A stretch of DNA of 18,919 nucleotides from Candidatus Aenigmatarchaeota archaeon (GTDB taxonomy: Archaea > Aenigmatarchaeota > Aenigmatarchaeia > QMZP01): positions 1 through 18,919 of the forward strand of contig WAQT01000001.1 in NCBI GenBank assembly GCA_015520105.1, written 5' to 3'. The notes under the pieces are model-generated. The model had not been told where the DNA came from. It saw only the letters and a program-made list of their open reading frames with translations, and did not search any database. Below, piece by piece: positions 14,166 to 18,919 of this stretch (positions are counted from its first letter, which is position 1; each line of letters opens with the position of its first letter). The position numbers and the translations under genes are program-made.

Positions 14166-15048
14166 AACCATACTTTCCGCGCTGGTGTACCCTGGACTTG
14201 TTTTCATAGTCTTTATGAGCTTCCTCTATTCCGGTTTCATGAGAAAGGTCGCGGCGAGAATGCAGCACAGGATAGGCCCGCCTCTCTGGCAGCCTCTCCT
14301 GGACGTGATAAAACTCATGGGCAAAGAAGACATAAGGCCCGAGCAGTCCAAGATGGGCTTCACGTTCTGGCCCTTCATCGCGATGGTCTCGATAGCCACA
14401 GCTGGCCTCCTCACTCCGATAGCCGGCTCGGTCCCGCTTGGCAACTCCGATGTTTTCGTTCTCCTCTACTTCCTGATATTCGGAACTCTCGCTCTCTACC
14501 TCTCAGGCTTCTCCTCTTCCAACCCGTTCTCAGTGGTCGGAGCTGTCAGGGGAGTGGTGCAGATGATAGGATATGAGTTTCCGTTTGTTGTATCGCTGAT
14601 AGTCTCGATACTCGCGGCAGGAAGCGTCTTTCCCATAGAAATTAACAACTTCCAGGTATACAACGGATGGATTTCCCTCTCCTTTCCATTGGCTGCTCTC
14701 GCGTTCTTTGTATCCCTCCTCGCCAAGGTCGAGATTCCTCCGTTCCATGTCCCGGAAGCGCATCAGGAGATAGTGTCCGGCTACTACACGGAATATACCG
14801 GTTCGAGGCTTGCGATGATAATCATGACCCACATGCTCAAGCTCTTTGTTCTGGTCTCCATAGGAATAGTGTTCTTCTTCGGAGGAAGCGTTTCACTCTT
14901 CTCCTTCCTCTGGAAGAGCCTCGCTATCGTCTTCCTCGCAACGCTCTCAAGGGTCGTGATGGCGAGGATGAGGATAGATTACGTCCTGAGGTTCTGCTGG
15001 ATATTCGGTTTCGTAGGCCTGATAGACCTTGCGAGAATCCTGCTATAG
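14155..15048 (+). CDS. mbhM: Mbh hydrogenase membrane anchor subunit M (NuoH-like)
   Basis: A 297-residue, eight-helix protein of the NuoH family that anchors the hydrogenase module and couples it to ion flow. It has RIGPPLWQPLLDVIKLMGKED after helix 1 and the acidic loop KVEIPPFHVPEAHQEIVSGY followed by TEYTGSR. I chose the ATG at 14155 with GGTGA just before it, overlapping mbhL by 11 bases; TTG and GTG codons a few codons upstream are in frame. It is the last gene of the operon: where Pyrococcus has mbhN, the next gene here is on the opposite strand and overlaps the mbhM end by six bases. Confidence 0.93.
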   Translation: MAIETILSALVYPGLVFIVFMSFLYSGFMRKVAARMQHRIGPPLWQPLLDVIKLMGKEDIRPEQSKMGFTFWPFIAMVSIATAGLLTPIAGSVPLGNSDVFVLLYFLIFGTLALYLSGFSSSNPFSVVGAVRGVVQMIGYEFPFVVSLIVSILAAGSVFPIEINNFQVYNGWISLSFPLAALAFFVSLLAKVEIPPFHVPEAHQEIVSGYYTEYTGSRLAMIIMTHMLKLFVLVSIGIVFFFGGSVSLFSFLWKSLAIVFLATLSRVVMARMRIDYVLRFCWIFGFVGLIDLARILL

Positions 15049-15423
15049 GAGTTTTCCTTCCACGTATCTCCTGTACGCCCTCTCCACAGTCCTCCTGTTC
15101 ACGTGGTTCTTGTGGTGCCTGAAGCCGCCGCCGAAGCTCTTCGGTATGTGAAGAAGTTCGTGTATCAGGGTCTTGGTCTTCTCCTCTTCAGAGAGCTTAC
15201 CGAAGTTCTCCGAGACAATCTCTATGACATAGCGCGCATCTATGCCGAGGGCGTGCTGGAATACCTTTGAGAGGCCATGACACCTAGCGAGAACGTACCT
15301 GCTCCTTGAACCGAAGCTTCTCACGCACCCCAGCCTCGAGAAGTCAATATGCGACAGGCCGAGAACAGAAGCTATCTCCTCCATTCTCCTCTTTATGTCC
15401 GGAGCCCTCTCGTACCTTATCAT
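15043..15423 (-). CDS. Small putative metallopeptidase with HExxH motif
   Basis: A 126-residue soluble protein with HELLH (88-92), the zinc-binding and catalytic motif of metallopeptidases, followed by the conserved-looking IPKSFGGGFRHHKNH, which may give the third ligand (H103 or H104). The N-terminal half is basic (R at 3, 6, 12, 13, 30, 35, 40, 42). It resembles small archaeal predicted metallopeptidases of the SprT-like or M48-like size class. Substrate unknown. It converges on mbhM with a six-base overlap, so hydrogenase transcripts would run antisense into it unless terminated. The ATG lies about 26 bases after an AT-rich element, as in leaderless genes. Confidence 0.75.
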   Translation of the reverse strand: MIRYERAPDIKRRMEEIASVLGLSHIDFSRLGCVRSFGSRSRYVLARCHGLSKVFQHALGIDARYVIEIVSENFGKLSEEEKTKTLIHELLHIPKSFGGGFRHHKNHVNRRTVERAYRRYVEGKLL

Positions 15424-15436
15424 TTAATCAATCCGA

Positions 15437-15462
15437 AAATAAAAGATAAAAATAAAAGAAAA
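15437..15462 (-). terminator. T-rich tract: terminator of the Lys-rich gene and probable promoter of the metallopeptidase
   Basis: On the minus strand, this run of T with scattered A and C lies 25 bases behind the Lys-rich gene stop. Oligo-T tracts terminate archaeal transcription. The same tract places a TATA-like segment (about 15447-15455) at leaderless distance from the metallopeptidase ATG, so one element may serve both functions. Confidence 0.45.
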
Positions 15463-15487
15463 CGGTTGCGTTGACAAAAGCTCGGCC

Positions 15488-15709
15488 TCACTTCTTTTTC
15501 TTCTTTGTTGCCTTCTTCTTTGCCGTCTTCTTTGCGGCCTTCTTCGTAGACTTCTTTGCCGTCTTCTTGGTGCCGCACTTTCTGGCCGCTTTCTTCGCAA
15601 CCTTCTTTGTCGATTTCTTGACAGGTGACTTTTTCTTCACCGTCTTTTTCTTCGCCGGAGACTTCTTCACCGGCGACTTCTTCTTCACAGTCTTTTTCTT
15701 TGCTGCCAT
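15488..15709 (-). CDS. Lysine-rich DNA-binding-like protein (histone H1-tail-like)
   Basis: A 73-residue product with 37 lysines (51%), no acidic residue and no aromatic residue; the rest is mostly Ala, Thr, Ser, Pro and Val. The first half repeats the block KKTVKKKSPVKKS, and the second half runs as KKxAKK and KKST units like the tails of eukaryotic H1 or bacterial HctB/AlgP-type proteins. A single Cys occurs in ARKCGTKK. Such proteins bind and compact nucleic acids without a fold of their own; that role is inferred from composition. The frame is open upstream to 15979, but the ATG at 15707-15709 follows a TATA element at 36 bases and begins the lysine-rich segment. The composition could also suit an RNA-binding or ribosome-associated peptide. 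Confidence 0.85.
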   Translation of the reverse strand: MAAKKKTVKKKSPVKKSPAKKKTVKKKSPVKKSTKKVAKKAARKCGTKKTAKKSTKKAAKKTAKKKATKKKKK

Positions 15710-15740
15710 AATAATCTGTATAACTATATTGTCGCGCTCG

Positions 15741-15748
15741 CTTATAAA
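15741..15748 (-). promoter_or_regulatory. TATA element for the Lys-rich protein
   Basis: TTTATAAG on the minus strand, centred about 36 bases before the ATG, giving a leader of about 11 bases without a clear ribosome-binding site. Confidence 0.5.
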
Positions 15749-15773
15749 CATTACATGCCTCCAGCGCGTTAAC

Positions 15774-15783
15774 GTTTTATTTG
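15774..15783 (+). promoter_or_regulatory. TATA element for the map-nudix-ogt operon
   Basis: GTTTTATTTG is centred about 32 bases before the ATG at 15810. The short leader would contain GAGTGGT as a weak ribosome-binding site. It faces away from the Lys-rich gene promoter 30 bases to the left. Confidence 0.45.
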
Positions 15784-15809
15784 CAAAAGACAAATAATTG
15801 AGTGGTCTG

Positions 15810-16697
15810 ATGGAAAAGGAAGTCCTGAACAAGTATCTTAAGGCCGGAAGGATTGCGGCAGATGCGCGAAGGCGCATCGAAGCAAAGCTCAAGCCTGGAG
15901 CAAGGATTCTCGAGATAGCTGAGGAGATAGAGGAGACAATAAGAAAGAAGGGGGGAGAGCCGGCGTTCCCGGTTAACATATCAATAAACGAGACAGCAGC
16001 GCACTACACCCCGGCCATGAAGGACGCCACTGAGGTATCCGAGGGAGACCTCGTAAAGATAGACATCGGAGTCCAAGTGGACGGATACATAGGAGACACC
16101 GCCTTCACATACTGCTCGGAGAAAAACCGTCTCGTGAAGGCGAATGAAGCGATACTCCGGGACGTAGAGAGAATACTCCGTCCGGGCATAAGCGTGGCAG
16201 AGATAGGGGAGAAGATCGAGGCCGCAGCTGCCGACAGGGGAGTGGGACTCGTAGTGAACCTCACTGGCCACACCCTTGACAGGTACGTCTTCCACGGAAG
16301 CCCGTCCATACCCAATACCGCTAACAATTCATCCCACCAATTCAAGGAAGGAGACGTTATCGCTCTAGAGCCCTTTGTCGTGGAGAGCAGCGGCCACGTC
16401 AGGGAATCCTCCCAGACAGAGATATACAGGTATGTGCAGGACAGGCCTGTGAGGCTTCCGGAGGCGAGGCAGATACTCGCTATTGCAAGAGACGAGAGGA
16501 AGGGTCTTCCCTTCTGCAGGAGATGGCTGAAACTCTCCCCAGTGAAGGCCTCCCTTGCCCTGAGGCAGCTCGAAGCGGTCTCCGCGGTAGAGGGATTCCC
16601 TGTCCTCAGGGAGTCCGAGGGAAGGCCGGTCTCGCAGTTCGAGCACACCTTCATCATCGGAGAGAAGACGATTGTGACAACAAGGCCGGATGATTGA
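15810..16697 (+). CDS. map: Methionine aminopeptidase, type II
   Basis: Cytosolic dinuclear metalloenzyme that removes the initiator methionine from new proteins. The 295-residue pita-bread fold has the five metal ligands: D85/D91 region (KIDIGVQVDGYIGDT, with D96), H154 (LTGHTLDRYVFHG), E187 (ALEPFVV) and E278 (QFEHTFII). H65 in ETAAHYTP is the usual substrate-site histidine. The insertion at about 195-260 (a winged-helix-like segment between the last two glutamates) marks type II, as in all archaea. An in-frame TTG at 15798 is open, but the ATG at 15810 matches the family start. It abuts the NUDIX gene with no spacer. Confidence 0.95.
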   Translation: MEKEVLNKYLKAGRIAADARRRIEAKLKPGARILEIAEEIEETIRKKGGEPAFPVNISINETAAHYTPAMKDATEVSEGDLVKIDIGVQVDGYIGDTAFTYCSEKNRLVKANEAILRDVERILRPGISVAEIGEKIEAAAADRGVGLVVNLTGHTLDRYVFHGSPSIPNTANNSSHQFKEGDVIALEPFVVESSGHVRESSQTEIYRYVQDRPVRLPEARQILAIARDERKGLPFCRRWLKLSPVKASLALRQLEAVSAVEGFPVLRESEGRPVSQFEHTFIIGEKTIVTTRPDD

Positions 16698-17177
16698 ATG
16701 AATACTGTTGCAGGAGTGGTTCTCGGTATCGTGAAGGATGGAAAAATTCTTCTCATAAAAAGAAACAGGAAGCCGTTTCTCGGGCTCTGGGCGCTTCCAG
16801 GAGGGAAGATAGAGTATGGCGAGCACATAGACGAAGCAGCGCTCAGGGAGGCAAGGGAGGAGACGGGACTCGACGTTGAGTTCAAGGGCATGCGCGGCGT
16901 GGTCTCGGAGCATATCCTTTCCGATGGCATGGTCTCGGACCACTTCATTCTTTTTGTGTGCCGCCTTGAGCCTCCGGACACGAACCACACGGACAGTCCT
17001 GAAGGGGAATTGAGATGGTTCAGCATAGAAGGCGTTGACAGCCTCAGGGACTCTATTGTCCCCAGCGACTATCCCATGATAAAGAGGATAATTATCGGGA
17101 AAGAGGGAGGGTGCTTCAGGAGCGTTGTGAGAAAGGACGGAGAGGGATACTCTCTCGAGAGGTTCGAACAGGTATGA
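16698..17177 (+). CDS. NUDIX hydrolase
   Basis: A 159-residue protein with a complete NUDIX box from G36 to L58 (G-x5-E-x7-RE-x2-EE-x-G-L: GKIEYGEHIDEAALREAREETGL), including the metal-binding glutamates E51, E54 and E55. ALPGGKIEYGEH and the N-terminal GVVLGIVKDGKILLIKR fit the ADP-ribose or 8-oxo-dGTP (MutT-like) groups, but the substrate cannot be read from the sequence. The ATG directly follows the map stop, and the stop overlaps the ogt start by ATGA. Being coupled to a DNA alkyl-repair gene favours a nucleotide-pool cleaning role (inference). Confidence 0.92.
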   Translation: MNTVAGVVLGIVKDGKILLIKRNRKPFLGLWALPGGKIEYGEHIDEAALREAREETGLDVEFKGMRGVVSEHILSDGMVSDHFILFVCRLEPPDTNHTDSPEGELRWFSIEGVDSLRDSIVPSDYPMIKRIIIGKEGGCFRSVVRKDGEGYSLERFEQV

Positions 17178-17470
17178 GATTCTCTGACAGGGTTTACGAG
17201 GCTGTGAAGAGGATTCCAAAGGGAATGGTCTCCACATATTCCGAGGTGGCAAAAGCTGCAGGAAACCCCAAGGCTTCTAGGGCGGTGGGCCAGATACTGA
17301 AGAGGAACAGGAATCCCTGCGTTCCATGCCACAGGGTTGTGCTGTCTTCAGGAACCCTCGGCGGCTTCAGGGGAGGAAAGACGAAAGAAAAGGAATCCCT
17401 TCTCAGGAGCGAGGGCGTCCGTATCATAAACGGAAGAGTGAGCGCAGAACATTTCTTCAGCTTCGAATAG
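17174..17470 (+). CDS. ogt: O6-alkylguanine-DNA alkyltransferase, single-domain form
   Basis: A 98-residue protein equal to the DNA-binding/active-site domain of MGMT/Ogt. The acceptor cysteine is C52 in NPCVPCHRVV, the flipping arginine is R36 in ASRAVGQ, and GTLGGFRGG follows. Alkyltransferase-like (ATL) proteins have Trp at the cysteine position, so this one should still be able to accept the alkyl group in a suicide reaction. The N-terminal domain of about 60-80 residues found in archaeal and bacterial Ogt is missing. The frame continues upstream, but that segment is a shadow of the NUDIX gene. The ATG in the ATGA overlap begins at the typical domain start MRFSDRVYEAVKRIP. Confidence 0.9.
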   Translation: MRFSDRVYEAVKRIPKGMVSTYSEVAKAAGNPKASRAVGQILKRNRNPCVPCHRVVLSSGTLGGFRGGKTKEKESLLRSEGVRIINGRVSAEHFFSFE

Positions 17471-17476
17471 CGGAAC

Positions 17477-17626
17477 TCAGTTCCAGATGTTGTTCATGTC
17501 GTACTCAGGCTCTGTCACGAAACCGAATTCCGAATATATAGTCTCGCAGTTAGGGCACTGGAAAACCTCGGGCGTCTTGTTCCACACCCTTCCAATAGTT
17601 CCGCACACCGGACATCTCTCGGACAT
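17477..17626 (-). CDS. 49-residue zinc-ribbon protein
   Basis: A short gene with a complete two-knuckle zinc ribbon: CPVC at residues 5-8 and CPNC at 24-27, separated by 15 residues, followed by an acidic aromatic tail (TEPEYDMNNIWN). Small zinc ribbons of this kind are frequent in archaea as transcription, translation or RNA-polymerase-associated factors; no specific family is recognised. The ATG follows a TATA element (17664-17673) at about 43 bases. It converges on ogt with only six bases between the stops. The intact four-cysteine pattern and codon use argue that it is real despite its length. Confidence 0.75.
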   Translation of the reverse strand: MSERCPVCGTIGRVWNKTPEVFQCPNCETIYSEFGFVTEPEYDMNNIWN

Positions 17627-17663
17627 AAAAACCAGAACCTTATGCTTATAGATTCTTCCGCAA

Positions 17664-17673
17664 ATATTTAAAA
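17664..17673 (-). promoter_or_regulatory. TATA element for the zinc-ribbon gene
   Basis: TTTTAAATAT on the minus strand, followed by TTGCGG. It would start transcription about 17 bases before the ATG. It lies 12 bases from the left end of the insertion sequence, so the insertion sits directly upstream of this promoter. Confidence 0.5.
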
Positions 17674-17685
17674 TTATGGTTGCTG

Positions 17686-17711
17686 TAAAGTAACCTTTCT
17701 AAGGTTACACT
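17686..17711. repeat. Left terminal inverted repeat of the insertion sequence
   Basis: The inner 20 bases, AACCTTTCTAAGGTTACACT, match the complement of the right end at 16 of 20 positions. This end also contains a perfect 8-base hairpin, GTAACCTT-TCT-AAGGTTAC (17690-17708), not preserved at the right end. It could be a transposase-binding dyad or a brake on transcription entering the element. Confidence 0.7.
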
Positions 17712-17752
17712 ATTTCTCTTAGCGAACCCATAATATTATATCGGGTGATGCT

Positions 17753-18592
17753 ATGAGATTGTCTCCCGATATAAGGGCTGTTTTTCGAAAGCTGGTAAAG
17801 AAAGGCTTGTCCGTTACCAGAATTGCGCAGTTGTTCGATACAACAAGGAGAACTGTATACAGATGGATAAACAGAAGCAAACACGTAGGCAGAGAGTACT
17901 ATAAAGACAAACCAAGAAAACCAAAAGAGAGCAAGATAACAGTTGAGATAGAAGTATCAATCCTTGCTCTCAGAAACACGTTCGGATGGGGAACAACAAG
18001 GATTCAGCAGGGACTGTGCAACCTTCCATCTTATATTCTGGAATCGATTCCCAACCTCGTTCAGGGAGTGTGGCTGTCCAGAAAAACAATCAATGACATA
18101 TTAACCAGGCACGGAATAAACGGTTACAGGAGAAAGCACAATGCATGGAAATTCTTCAGGGCAAAGAAACCGGACGAGCTGTGGCAGATTGACTTGAAGG
18201 GACCATACACTGTTCACGGGAAGAAGTACTGGTTTCTTGTATGCGTAGACGACTGCAGCAGATACCTTCTGCTCGCGGAACAGTTCAATCATGAACCGAC
18301 AACAGATGATGTAACCAGATGCCTTGAAAAGCTTGGCAGAAAACCAAACAACATACTATCAGACAACGGTTCCCAGTTCAGGGAAAAATGGAAAAGATGG
18401 TGCAGGGAGAACGGGATTGAAGCTTTATTTGCTCATCCCTATTATCCGCAGGACAAGGGCAAAGTGGAGAGAGCTATAAGGAACTTGAATCAAGAGTTCG
18501 TATATCGCCTGAGAAAGTTCCCGGGATGGCTGAAAGGAAAGATAGAGGAATTCAGAACATGGTACAACAATTCACGGTTCCATAGGGGATAA
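17753..18592 (+). CDS. IS transposase (DDE integrase core), frameshifted near the C-terminus
   Basis: A 279-residue product with an N-terminal helix-turn-helix (about 19-41: LSVTRIAQLFDTTRRTVYRW) and an integrase core with the catalytic triad D147 (LWQIDLKG), D204 (ILSDNGSQF) and E239 (DKGKVERAI), giving the D-D-35-E spacing. The frame stops right after NSRFHRG at 18590-18592. Reading one extra base at the GGGG run (18585-18588) continues with INDIPANLYECNFGNFT to a stop at 18640-18642, which matches the usual transposase ending HRGIN-x-x-P-A. So this copy has lost one base, or uses programmed frameshifting, or carries a sequence error. GGGTGAT before the ATG is a good ribosome-binding site. 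The catalytic residues are all upstream of the lesion. Confidence 0.9.
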   Translation: MRLSPDIRAVFRKLVKKGLSVTRIAQLFDTTRRTVYRWINRSKHVGREYYKDKPRKPKESKITVEIEVSILALRNTFGWGTTRIQQGLCNLPSYILESIPNLVQGVWLSRKTINDILTRHGINGYRRKHNAWKFFRAKKPDELWQIDLKGPYTVHGKKYWFLVCVDDCSRYLLLAEQFNHEPTTDDVTRCLEKLGRKPNNILSDNGSQFREKWKRWCRENGIEALFAHPYYPQDKGKVERAIRNLNQEFVYRLRKFPGWLKGKIEEFRTWYNNSRFHRG

Positions 18593-18616
18593 ATGATATA
18601 CCTGCTAATCTATATG

Positions 18617-18641
18617 AGTGTAACTTTGGAAACTTTACTTA
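18617..18641. repeat. Right terminal inverted repeat of the insertion sequence
   Basis: Complementary to the left end, with AGTGTAACTTTGGAAACTTT as the inner part. It covers the codons of the out-of-frame transposase C-terminus, as is normal in compact insertion sequences. Confidence 0.7.
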
Positions 18642-18685
18642 ACAACCAGGCAGGAAAGAACATAAGAATTATTAACGTATAACCG

Positions 18686-18722
18686 ACCTGAGTAAATATA
18701 GTATCAATAAACATACTCGGGT
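18686..18722. repeat. Imperfect inverted repeat in AT-rich flank
   Basis: ACCTGAGTA and TACTCGGGT can pair over nine positions, with one G-U in RNA, across a 19-base AT-rich loop. The surrounding stretch 18643-18815 holds no convincing gene, tRNA or repeat array. The dyad could be a remnant of another mobile element or an operator. Confidence 0.3.
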
Positions 18723-18815
18723 TGATAATGAATAAAGCCAATAAAACATTAACAAAACTACAAGTGCATAAAAGAATGACTTGATAACCCTATCCATATT
18801 ATTCTGTTAATTCAA

Positions 18816-18825
18816 ATATTTAAAA
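18816..18825 (+). promoter_or_regulatory. Strong TATA element near the right edge
   Basis: ATATTTAAAA followed by CCGCTGG resembles the best promoters in this window (compare 1841-1850). Initiation would fall near 18845, just before the hairpins and short open frame that run off the window. Confidence 0.5.
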
Positions 18826-18854
18826 CCGCTGGAGACCACAATTTCACTTAACAA

Positions 18855-18919
18855 ATGCGATTAAGAGAAGTTTCCGCTTGCGGAAATTTGGGGCGACTTG
18901 CCGAAAGCAACAAAGCCCC
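18855..18919 (+). CDS. Possible 5' end of a gene running off the window (partial)
   Basis: The ATG at 18855 lies about 35 bases after a TATA element and opens 21 codons (MRLREVSACGNLGRLAESNK and onward) to the edge without a stop. No family is recognised and no ribosome-binding site is seen. The same bases fold into two hairpins, so a small RNA is an equally good reading. An open stretch this short can arise by chance. Confidence 0.25.
   Translation, partial: MRLREVSACGNLGRLAESNKA
18871..18919 (+). ncRNA. Possible structured RNA (two consecutive hairpins) cut by the window edge
   Basis: Hairpin 1 (18871-18886) is TTTCCG-CTTG-CGGAAA, a six-pair stem with the CUUG loop closed by G-C, one of the exceptionally stable tetraloops. 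Hairpin 2 (18890-18919) has an outer GGGGC/GCCCC stem, an internal loop and an inner stem TTG-C/G-CAA capped by GAAA, a GNRA tetraloop, with one bulged C. Two RNA-type tetraloops 25 bases behind a TATA element suggest a transcribed RNA. The class is unknown and the 3' part is missing. Confidence 0.3.

Larger units (their letters stand above)
17686..18642 (+). mobile_element. Insertion sequence of the DDE (IS481/IS3-like) type
   Basis: About 957 bases bounded by imperfect inverted repeats (17686-17711 and 18617-18641) around one transposase gene. The right repeat overlaps the expected end of the transposase frame. The element is less GC-rich than the genes to its left, and the DNA beyond it is AT-rich too, suggesting a recently acquired or low-constraint region. 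I could not identify a clear target duplication, since the exact ends are uncertain by a few bases. Confidence 0.8.

Noticed and set aside
16004..17252. Two long minus-strand open frames (340 and 295 codons) opposite map, nudix and ogt
   Set aside because: They span three clearly recognised genes and their junctions. Stop codons are rare there because of the codon bias of the real strand.
17174..17470. Cysteine-less alkyltransferase-like (ATL) protein, suggested by its short length
   Set aside because: The active-site motif is PCHR, not PWHR, so the acceptor cysteine is present.
18686..18919. CRISPR array or tRNA gene at the right edge
   Set aside because: There is no direct repeat unit with regular spacing, and no cloverleaf or T-arm consensus could be found.
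18860..18919. RNase P RNA, suggested by GAAGTTTCCGC and GCAACA
   Set aside because: The resemblance to conserved regions I and II/III is partial, and the promoter leaves too little room for the 5' helices. Kept only as one model to test.

Overview
The window is archaeal chromosomal DNA. Most transcription units start 20-40 bases after an AT-rich TATA element, several apparently leaderless. Gene content is typically archaeal: AMP phosphorylase, a PIN-ATPase-KH protein of the PINA type, a type II methionine aminopeptidase and a 13-gene Mbh-type membrane-bound hydrogenase operon. I cannot place the lineage. An anaerobic fermenter, possibly from the DPANN or euryarchaeal radiation, is a guess.

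Layout. 1-124: 3' end of an unrecognised gene with a Cys-x2-Cys tail. 161-2912: AMP phosphorylase (minus) divergent from a short pyruvate kinase (plus) that lacks the usual C-terminal regulatory domain. 2984-4120: an MFS transporter, convergent with PINA (4148-5974, minus). 6084-7817 (minus): a DsbA-like membrane-anchored oxidoreductase, a four-helix membrane protein with a Cys-Pro-Ala-Cys motif 9 bases behind it, then a separately promoted Tat-type lipoprotein candidate of unknown function. 7927-15048 (plus): mbhA to mbhM, tightly packed and in the Pyrococcus order. It contains an Mrp-type antiporter module (A-H), the linker subunit I and the hydrogenase module (J-M). The ferredoxin-like subunit MbhN is absent. 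15043-15709 (minus): a small HExxH metallopeptidase and a 73-residue protein that is half lysine. 15810-17470 (plus): methionine aminopeptidase, NUDIX hydrolase and a single-domain O6-alkylguanine-DNA alkyltransferase in one abutting or overlapping operon. 17477-17626 (minus): a 49-residue zinc-ribbon protein. 17686-18642: a DDE insertion sequence with imperfect terminal inverted repeats and a transposase broken by an apparent one-base loss near its end. 18643-18919: AT-rich DNA, then a strong TATA element and two stable hairpins running off the window, which could be a small RNA or the start of a protein.

How the parts may fit together (inference): AMP phosphorylase feeds ribose-1,5-bisphosphate from nucleotides toward central carbon. 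Pyruvate kinase makes ATP at the end of glycolysis. Reduced ferredoxin from such a fermentation would be reoxidised by Mbh, which evolves H2 and drives Na+ or H+ export. The DsbA/CPAC pair would handle disulfides outside the membrane. The map-nudix-ogt operon links protein maturation with nucleotide and DNA clean-up.
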